A stretch of 64,000 nt of DNA from Martinezella tropici (GCF_003287875.1 NZ_QMKK01000022.1:1-64000); one strand, 5' to 3'; positions 16,842 to 26,061 are shown, numbered from the stretch's first letter. Made by a program: numbers and translations. The notes: generated by a model from the sequence alone, not told the origin.

Positions 16842-17585
16842 TCACGCCTCCAGTGTCATAACGACGATCCAGGCCTGCCATCTGACGCCTGGGATTTTGA
16901 GCAGCAGATTGTCGATCTGTTCGCCGGTGCCCCGAACCGCGGCGCCGAACGGGCTCCTGCGAAACGGAATGGAAGCAAGCGCGGCGAGCCCGAAGAACTC
17001 CAGATCGCACTTCGAAAAATATCGGCGCACGATGTCGAAGTCGGATTTCAAGAGCGGGTGCTCATCGACCGTGCGGGCCTCCGGCGTCCGGTTGCGATAG
17101 AGATTGATCACGGGGTTGTGGCCGAGCGGCTCGAAAAAGAAGGCCTTGCCGCCGGGTCTGAGCACACGCCGGATCTCGCTGAGCGATTTTTCGAGGACCA
17201 GGTGGTGCAGGATTCCGCTGCCGAAGACGACATCAAAACCCGCTGACGGCAGGCTCATCTCCTCAGCATTATCGACCTGGAACGTCACGTTGTCGATTCC
17301 GCGGAGAGCTGCCGAATTCGTGGCCTGCTGAATGGCAACATCAGAAATGTCGATACCGGTGATCCACTTGGCGGAGTGCGCGAGACCGATGCTGCTCATG
17401 CCGTTCGAGCATCCGTATTCGAGCACGTCCTTTTCGGGGCAAGCCATCCTCACCAGCCGCCAATAAGCATCCACAGCGGCTTTGACAGCGAAATAAAACG
17501 AATCCTCCTTGCGCTCCTCCACTGCACCAAAACGTTCATTATGAAAGTCGCGCTCACGCGTCAAACGTGCATCATCATACGTCAT
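16842..17585 (-). CDS. Class I SAM-dependent methyltransferase
   Basis: A 247-aa methyltransferase. Motif I is VLEYGCSNGMSSIGLA (about residues 54-69), followed by the acidic loop TGIDISDVAI (about 76), DNAEEMSLP (about 104) and GILHHLVLEKSLSEIRRVLRPGG with the UbiE-type helix. The substrate is unknown. The start at 17585 is well supported by GGAGGA 5 bases upstream; the longer reading from 17609 is unlikely. It is a single gene on the minus strand with no metabolic partners nearby. AT content is higher in the flanking gaps than in most of the window. Confidence 0.82.
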   Translation of the reverse strand: MTYDDARLTRERDFHNERFGAVEERKEDSFYFAVKAAVDAYWRLVRMACPEKDVLEYGCSNGMSSIGLAHSAKWITGIDISDVAIQQATNSAALRGIDNVTFQVDNAEEMSLPSAGFDVVFGSGILHHLVLEKSLSEIRRVLRPGGKAFFFEPLGHNPVINLYRNRTPEARTVDEHPLLKSDFDIVRRYFSKCDLEFFGLAALASIPFRRSPFGAAVRGTGEQIDNLLLKIPGVRWQAWIVVMTLEA

Positions 17586-18042
17586 TCCGGTCCTCCCAAC
17601 TTGACCCAATGCGTTGAAATATTTGCTAGCGAGATCTTACAGGAGCATCAGACCGGTCGCGGCCAATGATGGATCCTTCATTTTCGGAGAATACAAACTG
17701 AAACCAGATATCTCCGCCTATGCGAATTCGCAGTTCGGCGCGGATTCCTACCAAATCACGACAAGCGCAGCGAACGAGCAACGGTAGACATAGGGCAGTC
17801 CGCCAGTTCGGCAATCACTGTTCGTCTATTCATCATGAGAGAGCCCTCTCACCGATCGACCATGAAAAAGCCTTGCGTGAAGTTGACGGTCGGGGCATCA
17901 TATTTTTGCACGAAGAAACCCGCCCCCTCACCCTGTCATGCGGCGGGATTAGCTTCTCCTCGCAGCGACTTCGGAAACGGAGCCACCCCTTATCAGCCGC
18001 CAAAAGATCAATGGTCGGCTGAATGCTGAAATCGAGCCGAAA
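17586..18042. other. 457-base region without a confident gene; possible coding remnant
   Basis: No complete gene is visible. On the plus strand, 17659-17787 reads as about 42 open codons with a protein-like composition (DGSFIFGEYKLKPDIS, then AYANSQFGADSYQ) ending in TAG, but without a good start or ribosome site. It may be the last part of a lost gene. Both short ORFs on the minus strand look like noise. Confidence 0.35.
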
Positions 18043-18897
18043 TCAGTTCGCCGAGCTTTGCTTGGGAGCGCCGGTCGATACCGTGGCCGTCGTCGCCACC
18101 GGGGCCAGATAAGTGTCCAGAAGGCTTGCCATCTTGTCGTCGCGAATCTGGGCGGTCTTCTCCCCCATGACCACGCCGACGACGCGACGGCCGTTCTTCG
18201 TTGCAGACGTCACGAGATTATAGCCGGAGGCATCGGTATAGCCGGTCTTGATGCCATCGGCACCGGCGTAGCGATACATGAGATTGTTGTGGCCGCGCAG
18301 CTTCATGCCACGGAACTTCATGCCGCGCAGCGAGAAGAGTTTGAACTCCTCCGGAAAGTCGCGCATCAGCGCAATGCCCAGCGTTGCCATGTCATGCGCG
18401 GTCGTGACCTGTTCCGGATCCGGCAGGCCGGAGGGATTTTTGAAGACAGTACTGCTCATGCCAAGCTGATGCGCCTTCGCAGTCATGATCTTGCCGAAGC
18501 TCTCCTCGGAGCCGCCAAGCTGCTCGGCAATCGCGACAGCCGCATCATTGGCCGATAGGACGACGATGCCTTCGACAGCCTCGCGCACCGTCACCTTACG
18601 GCCAGCACCGATCGCGAATTTGAAGGGCTCCTTGCTCTCGGCATTCTCCGACAAGGTAAGCTTCTGATCCCATGTCAGGCGGCCGCCATGCAGCGCCTCG
18701 AAGGCGAGATAGAGCGTCATCATCTTGGTAAGCGATGCCGGATAGTTCAATTCGTTCTCATTCGATGCCTCCAGCACCTGGCCGCTACGCGCGTCCACGA
18801 CGTAACTTGCCTGACCGGCCTGCGCTATCGAAAGACTGCCAAGAAGAGACACGGCCGAAAGCGCCGCGGTAAGAAGCATTGAAGTTGTCTTGAGCAT
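18043..18897 (-). CDS. D-alanyl-D-alanine carboxypeptidase, S11 family
   Basis: Periplasmic peptidoglycan carboxypeptidase that trims pentapeptides. At 284 aa it has only the catalytic domain, lacking the PBP5 C-terminal beta domain. A signal peptide ends near SIAQA (residue 27). All three motifs are canonical: SLTK in PASLTKMM (about residues 55-58), SAN in VLSANDAA (about 114) and KTG in DGIKTGYTDASGY (about 216). A small internal duplication RGMKFRGMKLRG lies near residue 195. It is monocistronic, with divergent empty DNA upstream. Confidence 0.9.
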   Translation of the reverse strand: MLKTTSMLLTAALSAVSLLGSLSIAQAGQASYVVDARSGQVLEASNENELNYPASLTKMMTLYLAFEALHGGRLTWDQKLTLSENAESKEPFKFAIGAGRKVTVREAVEGIVVLSANDAAVAIAEQLGGSEESFGKIMTAKAHQLGMSSTVFKNPSGLPDPEQVTTAHDMATLGIALMRDFPEEFKLFSLRGMKFRGMKLRGHNNLMYRYAGADGIKTGYTDASGYNLVTSATKNGRRVVGVVMGEKTAQIRDDKMASLLDTYLAPVATTATVSTGAPKQSSAN

Positions 18898-19254
18898 GGA
18901 ACTCTATCTGGTACTCTGAATTGACGATCCGGGCGGAAGGCACCGCTGAATTTGGAAGGCGATGGATCAGACAACTCTATGGCGGAAAGAAGAACGCTGC
19001 CACAAAAAGGACTGCATGAGACATATTTGCTGTGTACTGAGGTTGAGATCATTCGGAGTGCCGGTCCCTGCCCGCTCCAAGGATCAGGTCCTGCTGCCGT
19101 AATCCGCTGCGCGCGCGTCAGAGATGAGGATGGCATAAAGTCCTCCGACCGTCCGCTTCCGGCAGTCACTTCCTGCATGGGCCCTCTCTGTGCAAACGGC
19201 ACAGTTATGCGGCTCCTCTCCGGAACCTTCCCCCTTCCCGTAGCTTCGGGCCAT
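18898..19254. other. 357-base intergenic region
   Basis: Separates the carboxypeptidase gene from the DUF1127 gene, both on the minus strand. No supported gene. It should contain the carboxypeptidase promoter and the end of the DUF1127 transcript; no clear terminator was seen. Confidence 0.4.
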
Positions 19255-19476
19255 TCAGCTCCAGAACCATGACTTGCGGACCTCGGTTCGCGCTTCGGCG
19301 CGCGTCATCCCGATATCGTGAAGCTGATCATCGGTCAGGTCGCGCAGGCTCCATCTTGTCTCGCGCTTTTCGAGGTAGATCAGAAATCTTTTGAGCGCAG
19401 CCCGCAGAAATCCCGGCTTTCGCCGTTCCCTGCCCGCACCAGCCGCTGGCGTTGCTCTACCGATATCGATTGTCAT
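19255..19476 (-). CDS. DUF1127 small arginine-rich protein (YjiS-like)
   Basis: A 73-aa basic protein whose last 45 residues form the DUF1127 domain: LEKRETRWSLRDLTDDQLHDIG followed by MTRAEARTEVRKSWFW, each part matching the family pattern. Small DUF1127 proteins in Agrobacterium and Rhodobacter influence RNA metabolism and phosphate or stress physiology, but this longer variant has an extra N-terminus. AGGGAG lies 7 bases before ATG 19476, which is favoured over ATG 19482. Divergent from a LysR regulator with a LysR-type box between them. Confidence 0.82.
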   Translation of the reverse strand: MTIDIGRATPAAGAGRERRKPGFLRAALKRFLIYLEKRETRWSLRDLTDDQLHDIGMTRAEARTEVRKSWFWS

Positions 19477-19550
19477 CTTCATGCTCCCTGAGCCGCATCA
19501 ACATGGCTTCAGGATGCACTGGTGTTAGCAGCGATTGAAGCTTATGATCT

Positions 19551-19566
19551 TTATGCAATCCATAAG
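19551..19566. promoter_or_regulatory. LysR-type operator between the DUF1127 gene and the lysR gene
   Basis: TTATG-N5-CATAA (19551-19565) fits the T-N11-A rule for LysR regulators, and a further CTTATG half-site lies at 19541-19546. The dyad ends 12 bases before the lysR start, so autoregulation and control of the divergent DUF1127 gene are both plausible. Confidence 0.55.
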
Positions 19567-19577
19567 GAATTCTTCTA

Positions 19578-20468
19578 ATGCTTAATCTGGATCAGCTCGC
19601 CGCCTTTATCAGCGTCGTCGATCTCGGCAGTTTTACCGCCGCGGCCGACAGGGCAGGGCTGACGCAACCGGCCGTCAGCCTGCAGGTAAAGCTTCTGGAG
19701 CAGCGCCTCGGTGTGAGACTAATCGAGCGTGTCGGCCGGCGGGCGCAGCCATCGCCGGCAGGTGCCGATCTGCTTCCGCATGCGCGCCGCATCGTAGAAG
19801 CCTGCTCCATGGCGGAAGAGGCGATGATGCCGTTTCGCGAAGGATCGGTTGGGCGCGTGAGGATCGGCAGCGGCGGCACGGCCTCGATCCACCTGCTGCC
19901 CCGCGCCATCGCAACTGCAAAGAAACGCATGCCCGATCTCGAGATCATCGTCCGCATCGGCAATATTGCAGAGATACTGCACGATCTCGAAGCCAATGCG
20001 CTCGACCTCGCGGTGGTCGCCCTGCCCGCCTCCGGTCGCTCCCTCGAAATCGAACCATTCCATGACGACGAGCTTTTGGCGGTAGCTCCCAAGGGAAGCG
20101 TAATGCCGGATGGCGGACCTGATGTCGAATTCATGAAGGACAAGGCGCTGCTGCTTTATGAAGGCGGCAATACGCGTCGCGCCACGGATGACTGGTTCCG
20201 AACTGGCGGAGCCCAACCGGAGCCCGCCATGGAATTCGGCAGCGTCGAGGCCATAAAGGAGCTGGTCGCGGCGGGCCTCGGATGGTCCATTCTTCCAGAC
20301 ATGGCGCTGAGGCGTGACAAATCGGACCTGTTGGTCACCTCTCCGCTCCGACCAAGACTCGTTCGGCAACTCGGCATAGTATTGCGCCGGGACAAGCATC
20401 TCACAAAAGGTCTTCGTGAAATCATGAAATCCCTACGAGAATTCCAGACGATCGGACATGCGATGTGA
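19578..20468 (+). CDS. LysR-family transcriptional regulator
   Basis: A 296-aa regulator with the LysR winged-helix domain at the N-terminus (LDQLAAFISVVDLGSFTAAADRAG then TQPAVSLQVKLLEQRLG, residues 4-45) and a periplasmic-binding-protein-type effector domain from about residue 90 (VGRVRIGSGG). The effector is unknown. It is divergent from the DUF1127 gene across 101 bases that hold a LysR-type dyad, making that gene its probable target (inference from layout). Confidence 0.88.
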   Translation: MLNLDQLAAFISVVDLGSFTAAADRAGLTQPAVSLQVKLLEQRLGVRLIERVGRRAQPSPAGADLLPHARRIVEACSMAEEAMMPFREGSVGRVRIGSGGTASIHLLPRAIATAKKRMPDLEIIVRIGNIAEILHDLEANALDLAVVALPASGRSLEIEPFHDDELLAVAPKGSVMPDGGPDVEFMKDKALLLYEGGNTRRATDDWFRTGGAQPEPAMEFGSVEAIKELVAAGLGWSILPDMALRRDKSDLLVTSPLRPRLVRQLGIVLRRDKHLTKGLREIMKSLREFQTIGHAM

Positions 20469-20510
20469 TCGTGACAAGGTATTCTCCGGTCGTCCCGATC
20501 CTTCGATTAT

Positions 20511-21167
20511 CTATTTCCACTGCTTGCGGCGCTCGATCTCCTCTTCAGACGGATCCGGCCCGACGAAGGAACCTGTCTTCACCGGCCCATCCGGCTGATA
20601 AGTCGCAAAGATGACACCGGTCGGAGATGACTGTGTGCGCAGCAGTTTCATCGCCGCGGGAACCGCCCCGCCGGCGAACAGCTTCTTGCCGCTACCCAGC
20701 ACGAGCGGAAAGATCATCAGATTGAATTCGTCGATCAGTCCGTGGCGCAGCAAGGTCTGAATGAAATCGCCGCTGCCTTGGATGAGGAGATCCGGCCCCT
20801 CGCCTGCCTTCAGTTCCTTGATCGCCGCCACGGCATCCTTGCCAAGGGACCGGCTCTTGTTCCATTTCAGCTCGCCGTTACCGCGTGTCGCAACATATTT
20901 GGTGACGCTGTTGAATTTCGCGGCAACCGGATTGTCATTGTCGATATAGGGCCAATAGGCGGCAAAAATCTCATAGGTCTTGCGCCCGAGCAGAAGATCG
21001 AACGGCTTTTCGAACACTTCGAAGAGTGTCTTGAAGGTTTCTTCGTCGGAATAAGGAAATACCCAGCCGCCATTCTTGAAACCGCCGGTCGGATCCTCAT
21101 CCGGACCGCCGGGTGCCTGCATGACGCCGTCGAGGCTGATAAATGTGGCTGCGATGACCTTGCGCAT
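20511..21167 (-). CDS. Dihydrofolate reductase family (RibD C-terminal-like) protein
   Basis: A 218-aa NADPH-dependent reductase-like protein. It starts with the family pattern KVIAATFISLDGVMQAPGGP (residues 3-22), has LLLGRKTYEIFAAYWP (about 59-74), GSGDFIQTLLRHGLIDE (about 132-148) and FPLVLGSGKKLF (about 154-165). Such stand-alone RibD-C proteins are usually uncharacterised reductases, not true DHFRs. AAGGAGG upstream of 21167 decides the start. Single gene, convergent with the LysR gene. Confidence 0.82.
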   Translation of the reverse strand: MRKVIAATFISLDGVMQAPGGPDEDPTGGFKNGGWVFPYSDEETFKTLFEVFEKPFDLLLGRKTYEIFAAYWPYIDNDNPVAAKFNSVTKYVATRGNGELKWNKSRSLGKDAVAAIKELKAGEGPDLLIQGSGDFIQTLLRHGLIDEFNLMIFPLVLGSGKKLFAGGAVPAAMKLLRTQSSPTGVIFATYQPDGPVKTGSFVGPDPSEEEIERRKQWK

Positions 21168-21392
21168 GATGTCCTCCTTTTTGCTTGGTGCTCGAAGGAC
21201 GTCCCGCCGATTTCGATCCCGACATGTCATCGATTATTTTTTGAACACGCAATCTAACGTTCGCGCGGGACTTGTGACCAATTGACTCTTGAACGTCGCC
21301 ACGGAATCGGCAAAATTCATCCTATCAATACTTTCCCTGAGATACGAACCCGATTGCGGGCCCGCCTCGTTTAATTGTGCTTGGATAAAAGC

Positions 21393-23285
21393 GTGAGCAG
21401 CGATTCATCAAGAAACGCGGCGCGGCCATTGGCCTCGCGCGCGCATATCAACGCGGTCGGTTGGGGCCAGGGCCTCTCGACGATCGTTCGTATCACCCAT
21501 ATGACGCTGCGCCACCCCTGGCAGACAAGCTTGGCCATAGGAGCAACTTTTGTAGCTGCAACGTTGCAGTTGACGATCCCCAGGCTTCTGGGTCGAGCCG
21601 TCGACCAGACACAGACGGCGGTTGCTGGTGGCGCTGCTGGCCAGATCGCGGAAAATGCTTTGATGACGACGGCTCTGCTGCTGCTTGTCGTCAGCATCCT
21701 GCGCGGCCTGTTCACGATGGTGCAGAACTATTACAGCGAATCCGTCGGCCACCACATGGGCTATGAGCTCCGCCTCGCCTGTTACGAGAAAATCCAGCAG
21801 CTCTCCTTCAGCTTCCACGACAAGGTCCATTCCGGCGATCTCATCACCGTAGGCCTGCTCGATCTCGAAGGCGTGCGCATGTATTTCTCGACCGCCCTGG
21901 TGCGCACGGTGTTGCTCACCATGCTGATCGGCGTCGGCGCCTATATGCTGCTGTCGACCGATGTGGCACTCGGCCTGCTCGCCCTGAGCTTCGTGCCCTT
22001 CGTCGCGTGGCGCTCCTCCGTCACGCAGTTGCGGCTGCGTTCGACCTGGCTCGAGCTGCAGGAACGGCTCTCGGTGCTGACGCGCGTGATGGAAGAAAAT
22101 CTCGGCGGTATCCGCGTCGTCCGTGCCTTCGCCGCCCAGGCGCATGAACTCATGAAGTTCGACCGCGCCTCGCATAACGCGCTTTCGCTGGCCCATAAGC
22201 GCGTCGGCATCCGCGTCATCAATACCAGCGCCATGAACCTCTCCTTCTTCGTGTCGATGGGGCTGGTTCTCTGGCTGGGTGGTCTCAAGGTCATTGCGGG
22301 CGAGATCAGCGTCGGCACGCTGGCCTCCTTCCTGACCTTCATGACCATCCTGCAGATGCCGGTACGCCAGCTCGGCCTGATGGTGAATGCCTTCGCCCGC
22401 GCATCGACCTGCGGTTCTCGGCTGTTTGCACTGCTGGATCTCGATATTCCCATCAAGGATGCACCGGATGCCAAGCCGCTTGTCGTAACCGACGGTACGC
22501 TGCGTTTCGAGAATGTCGACTTCAACTATCCCGGCTCGGAAACGCGGCCGGTGCTGAAGAATATCTGTTTCGAGGCAAGACGCGGCGAGACGATCGGCAT
22601 CGTTGGCCCGCCCGGCAGTGGCAAGTCCACCATCGCCCACCTCATTCCGCGCTTCTATGATGTCACGGCCGGGCGGATCACCCTCGACGGCCAGGATATC
22701 CGCAAGGCGACGCTGCAATCGCTGCGGCAGAACGTGGCCGTCGTGCAGCAGGATTCCTTCCTGTTCACGACAAGCATCGAGAACAATATCGCCTATGGCG
22801 ATCCCTGGGCAAAGGAAACCCGCATTGAGCGCGCCGCCGAGTCGGCACAGCTGCACAACTACATTCTCGGCTTGCCCGCCGGCTACACCACGGTCGTCGG
22901 CGAGCGCGGCGTGTCTCTTTCCGGTGGTCAGCGCCAGCGCCTGACGATCGCCCGCACCTTGATGCTGAAGCCGGCCGTGATGGTCTTCGACGATTCCACG
23001 GCGGCGATCGACGCTGCAACCGAGCAGCGCATCCGTAGCGCCATGAAGCGCTTCTCGCGGGATCGCGTGACGCTGATCATCGCCCACAGGCTGAGTTCGC
23101 TCATGCATGCCGACCAGATCCTCTTTATTGAGGACGGCGAGATCGTCGAGCGCGGCACCCATGAGCAGCTTCTGGCCGCTGGAGGCCGATACAAGGCGCT
23201 TTACGATCTGCAGGTTCGCCCGGAGGACGATGTCATCAGGACATCCAGTGGCGGCACGCTCGAAAGGGCAAAAAGGGAGGTTTGA
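21393..23285 (+). CDS. ABC transporter, fused permease/ATPase, subunit A of a heterodimeric exporter
   Basis: Type IV exporter half-transporter (630 aa): six transmembrane helices to about residue 330, ATPase domain after about 370. Walker A GPPGSGKST is at about 405, the signature LSGGQRQR near 510 is canonical, but Walker B reads VMVFDDST with Asp534 in place of the catalytic Glu. The H-loop IAHRLSSL is present. With the altered signature of the next gene this predicts one degenerate ATP site, the pattern of BmrCD, LmrCD and TM287/288. GTG 21393 is preferred over TTG 21375. Substrate unknown, perhaps lipid or drug. The stop lies 2 bases before the partner gene. Confidence 0.88.
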   Translation: MSSDSSRNAARPLASRAHINAVGWGQGLSTIVRITHMTLRHPWQTSLAIGATFVAATLQLTIPRLLGRAVDQTQTAVAGGAAGQIAENALMTTALLLLVVSILRGLFTMVQNYYSESVGHHMGYELRLACYEKIQQLSFSFHDKVHSGDLITVGLLDLEGVRMYFSTALVRTVLLTMLIGVGAYMLLSTDVALGLLALSFVPFVAWRSSVTQLRLRSTWLELQERLSVLTRVMEENLGGIRVVRAFAAQAHELMKFDRASHNALSLAHKRVGIRVINTSAMNLSFFVSMGLVLWLGGLKVIAGEISVGTLASFLTFMTILQMPVRQLGLMVNAFARASTCGSRLFALLDLDIPIKDAPDAKPLVVTDGTLRFENVDFNYPGSETRPVLKNICFEARRGETIGIVGPPGSGKSTIAHLIPRFYDVTAGRITLDGQDIRKATLQSLRQNVAVVQQDSFLFTTSIENNIAYGDPWAKETRIERAAESAQLHNYILGLPAGYTTVVGERGVSLSGGQRQRLTIARTLMLKPAVMVFDDSTAAIDAATEQRIRSAMKRFSRDRVTLIIAHRLSSLMHADQILFIEDGEIVERGTHEQLLAAGGRYKALYDLQVRPEDDVIRTSSGGTLERAKREV

Positions 23286-23287
23286 CA

Positions 23288-25189
23288 ATGTCGGAAATCA
23301 CCGAAACCGAGCGCAATGACGTGCGCGAGGATGGTCGCCGCCCTCCCCGTGCCGTGGTCGGCTCGCACCGCGTCGAAGAGGAGGTCTTCGGCAAGGTCTT
23401 CGACAGCAAGATCATTCGCCGCATCTGGGCCTTCGTAAGCCCCTATCGCCGCCAGATCTATATTTCGGTCGCGGCCGTTCTGCTGTTCACGGGATCACAG
23501 ATTATCATACCGCTCGTCATCCGGCATGCGATCGACAATGCGATGGCACCGGGCGCCATAGACTACTCGGCACTCTGGCTGTCTCTCGCAATTTTCGCGG
23601 CGGCAATTCTCGTCAATTACGGGGCGAGCTATGTGCAGGAGACCTTTGTCGGCCAGGTCGCGGAGGAAGTGCTGTTCGACATACGCCGGGCGATGTTTGC
23701 GCATCTGCAGCGCGTCTCGCTGTCCTTCATGGACAAGACGGAAGTAGGACGCCTGATGTCGCGCTTGCAGGGCGATGTTAACTCCATGCAGGAATTCCTT
23801 GAAACTTCAGTGCTTTCCGTCGGTGACATAGCCCTGCTTTTCGGCATCGTCATCGTCATGCTGTCGCTGGATTTCCGTCTTGGCCTGCTGACGCTTTCCG
23901 TCATGCCGATCCTCTTCATCGTGCGGCTGTTCTGGCTGCCGAAGGCGCGCCTCGCCTTTATGAACGCGCATGAGACCAACTCCGTCACCAACGGCGCGCT
24001 GGCCGAAGCAATCCATGGCGTGCGCGCCGTTCAGGGCATGCATCGGCAAGGGGTCAACTTCTCGCTTTTCGACGACAAGGCGCATACCAATCTTCAAGCG
24101 CATCTGACGGCGGCGCGCTATGCGCAGATCATGGTGCCGATCGTCGATACGCTGACCGGCATGGCAATGGCGATCGTCATCATCGTCGGCGGCTCGATGG
24201 TCCTGAACCACAGGCTCGATGTCGGCATCATGGTCGCCTTCCTGTTCTACATCCAGCGCTTCTTCGACCCGATCCGCTCCCTCACCATGCAGTATTCGGT
24301 CATGCAGCGCGCCATGGCGTCCGGGCAGCGACTGACCGAGGTGCTCGATGTACCCATCGACATCAAGGATGCACCCGATGCCGTCGAGCTTTCGCGGGAC
24401 ATGGACGGCTCGGTGGAGTTCCGCGACGTCGTCTTCGGTTACAATCCCAAGCATCCGGTGCTGAAGAATGTCAGTTTCAGGGTCAATCCGGGTGAAACCG
24501 TAGCGCTGATCGGCCCCACAGGTTCGGGCAAGTCGAGCTCGATGGCACTTATCCATCGTTTCTACGACGTGCAGCAGGGCCAGGTACTGGTCGGCGGTCA
24601 CGACGTGCGCTCCCTCACCCAGGATTCGCTCGGCCGCCAGATCGCCATGGTGTTGCAGGAGCCGTTCCTCTTCACCGGCACTGTGCTCGATAATATTCGC
24701 TATAACAAGGCGGAGGCGACGCGCGAGGAAGTCATAGAAGCTGCCAAGGCCGTCGGTGCGCATGAGTTCATCATGCGTCTTCCGGATGGCTACGATTCCG
24801 TTCTCGGCGAGCGCGGCGGCGATCTTTCGCTCGGCCAGCGCCAGCTCGTGAGCTTCGCCCGCGCCCTTGTCGCTGACGCCAAGATCCTCGTACTCGACGA
24901 AGCGACAGCGAATATCGACAGCTACACCGAAATGCTGATCCAGAAGGCACTGGTGAAGCTGCTCGAGGGCCGCACCGGCCTCGTCATCGCCCATCGTCTG
25001 GCCACCATCCGCGAGGCCGATCGCATCATCGTGCTGCAAAATGGTCAGCTGCTTGAAAGCGGCAACCACAATCAGCTCATGGCGAATGGCAAACTCTATT
25101 CGAAGCTCTATAATCTCAACTACGCGTCGTTCGACGATATTCCGGAGGAGGAAGTCTCCGCTTCGGTGCCGGCGGAGTCGCGAACCTAA
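23288..25189 (+). CDS. ABC transporter, fused permease/ATPase, subunit B of a heterodimeric exporter
   Basis: Second half-transporter (633 aa) with an N-terminal soluble extension of about 45 residues, six transmembrane helices and an ATPase domain. Walker A GPTGSGKSS and Walker B ILVLDEATANID with the catalytic Glu are intact; the signature reads LSLGQRQ (residues 513-519) where LSGGQ is expected. This subunit therefore supplies the active Walker site and the weak signature, complementary to subunit A. GGGAGG at 23275-23280 supports ATG 23288. Cotranscribed with subunit A. Confidence 0.88.
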   Translation: MSEITETERNDVREDGRRPPRAVVGSHRVEEEVFGKVFDSKIIRRIWAFVSPYRRQIYISVAAVLLFTGSQIIIPLVIRHAIDNAMAPGAIDYSALWLSLAIFAAAILVNYGASYVQETFVGQVAEEVLFDIRRAMFAHLQRVSLSFMDKTEVGRLMSRLQGDVNSMQEFLETSVLSVGDIALLFGIVIVMLSLDFRLGLLTLSVMPILFIVRLFWLPKARLAFMNAHETNSVTNGALAEAIHGVRAVQGMHRQGVNFSLFDDKAHTNLQAHLTAARYAQIMVPIVDTLTGMAMAIVIIVGGSMVLNHRLDVGIMVAFLFYIQRFFDPIRSLTMQYSVMQRAMASGQRLTEVLDVPIDIKDAPDAVELSRDMDGSVEFRDVVFGYNPKHPVLKNVSFRVNPGETVALIGPTGSGKSSSMALIHRFYDVQQGQVLVGGHDVRSLTQDSLGRQIAMVLQEPFLFTGTVLDNIRYNKAEATREEVIEAAKAVGAHEFIMRLPDGYDSVLGERGGDLSLGQRQLVSFARALVADAKILVLDEATANIDSYTEMLIQKALVKLLEGRTGLVIAHRLATIREADRIIVLQNGQLLESGNHNQLMANGKLYSKLYNLNYASFDDIPEEEVSASVPAESRT

Positions 25190-25260
25190 AGCAATTCGCG
25201 GAAAAGTGCGTGGCGGTTTTCGTCCAGAATTGATTTGAAAACAATGGGATAGAGCGGTTC
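25190..25260 (+). repeat. Rhizobial intergenic repeat (RIME1-like)
   Basis: The segment directly after the ABC gene matches my memory of the short mosaic repeat scattered between rhizobial genes: GCAATTCGCGGAAAAGTG, then GGCGGTTTTCGTCCAGAATT, then AAACAATGGGATAGAGCGG. It can fold, since GCAATTC pairs with GAATTG. Abundance in the genome was not checked. Confidence 0.6.
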
Positions 25261-25325
25261 AGAGATTCCATGAAGAGCTGAACTGCTCCAGACATGCCGC
25301 GCGAGCTGTGAGGACATAATCGCCA

Positions 25326-25916
25326 ATGGTCGACAGTATTCTGGTTCTCTACGGTTCCTACCGGTCGGATCGTGTCGGCATCCGTCTTGCGAATTATATC
25401 GTAACCGGACTTCGCGAGCGCGGAAACGCCGTCGAACTCATCGACGCCAAGGCGGTTGGACTGCCGATGCTCGATCGGATGTACAAGGAATACCCCAAAG
25501 GTTCCGCGCCATCGGCAATGGAGCAGCTTGCCGAGAAAATCCGGGTGGCCGATGCCTTCGTTTTCGTTACGGGCGAATATAATTGGGGCATGCAACCCGG
25601 GCTGAAGAACCTGACCGACCATTACCTTGAAGAGTGGTTCTGGCGCCCGGCGGCAATTGCCAGCTATTCCGGCGGCCGCCTTTCCGGCGCCCATGCGGCA
25701 GTCTCATGGCATGGCACCCTTTCCGAGATGGGAATGGTCGTCATCTCAAGCACCCTCGCGGTCGCCAATATCTCGGCGGCGTTGGACGTTGACAGTAAAC
25801 CGACCGGGAGCGGAGGCGATGCGTTGGCAAGAGCTTTCCCCCGTTTTGCTGAGGATCTCGCCTGGTGGACCGAGGCAGCAAAACACCAGCGCGCCCGCAA
25901 GGCACCTCCTTACTAA
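25326..25916 (+). CDS. NAD(P)H-dependent FMN reductase family protein
   Basis: A 196-aa flavodoxin-fold reductase of the NADPH-dependent FMN reductase/azoreductase group. The phosphate loop is VLYGSYRSDRVGIRLA (residues 7-22) and the second flavin loop FVTGEYNWGMQPGLKN (about 81-96), where the family has TPEYN. GWCCSIGMMSS-type conserved residues are not obvious further on; the SWHGTLSEMG segment holds the C-terminal strand. Monocistronic; a regulator of the HxlR family, which often controls such reductases, follows at 26062 with its own operator. Confidence 0.82.
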   Translation: MVDSILVLYGSYRSDRVGIRLANYIVTGLRERGNAVELIDAKAVGLPMLDRMYKEYPKGSAPSAMEQLAEKIRVADAFVFVTGEYNWGMQPGLKNLTDHYLEEWFWRPAAIASYSGGRLSGAHAAVSWHGTLSEMGMVVISSTLAVANISAALDVDSKPTGSGGDALARAFPRFAEDLAWWTEAAKHQRARKAPPY

Positions 25917-26017
25917 GAACTCGCGGCGTGGCTACAGCCGGGCACATCGCGCTTATTCCCATCTAGCCTCACATCAGCAGATTGAGTTCTCGTTTCGCGC
26001 ACACGCCGGTTCATGAT

Positions 26018-26042
26018 AGTAACTTGCATAATGCTAGTTACT
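26018..26042. promoter_or_regulatory. Near-perfect 25-bp palindrome, probable HxlR operator
   Basis: AGTAACTTGCAT (26018-26029), one central base, then ATGCTAGTTACT (26031-26042). Eleven of 12 positions pair. HxlR-family regulators such as YodB bind dyads with similar TAACT/AGTTA-type arms. It lies 19 bases before the preferred start of the HxlR gene and would autoregulate it and the fabF-like gene behind it. Confidence 0.7.
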
Positions 26043-26061
26043 CATGCTATCTGCCCTGCCC

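Noticed and set aside
21408..23288. 626-codon minus-strand frame opposite the first ABC gene
   Set aside because: His/Asp/Gln-rich shadow sequence with no domain; the plus strand has complete Walker and signature motifs.
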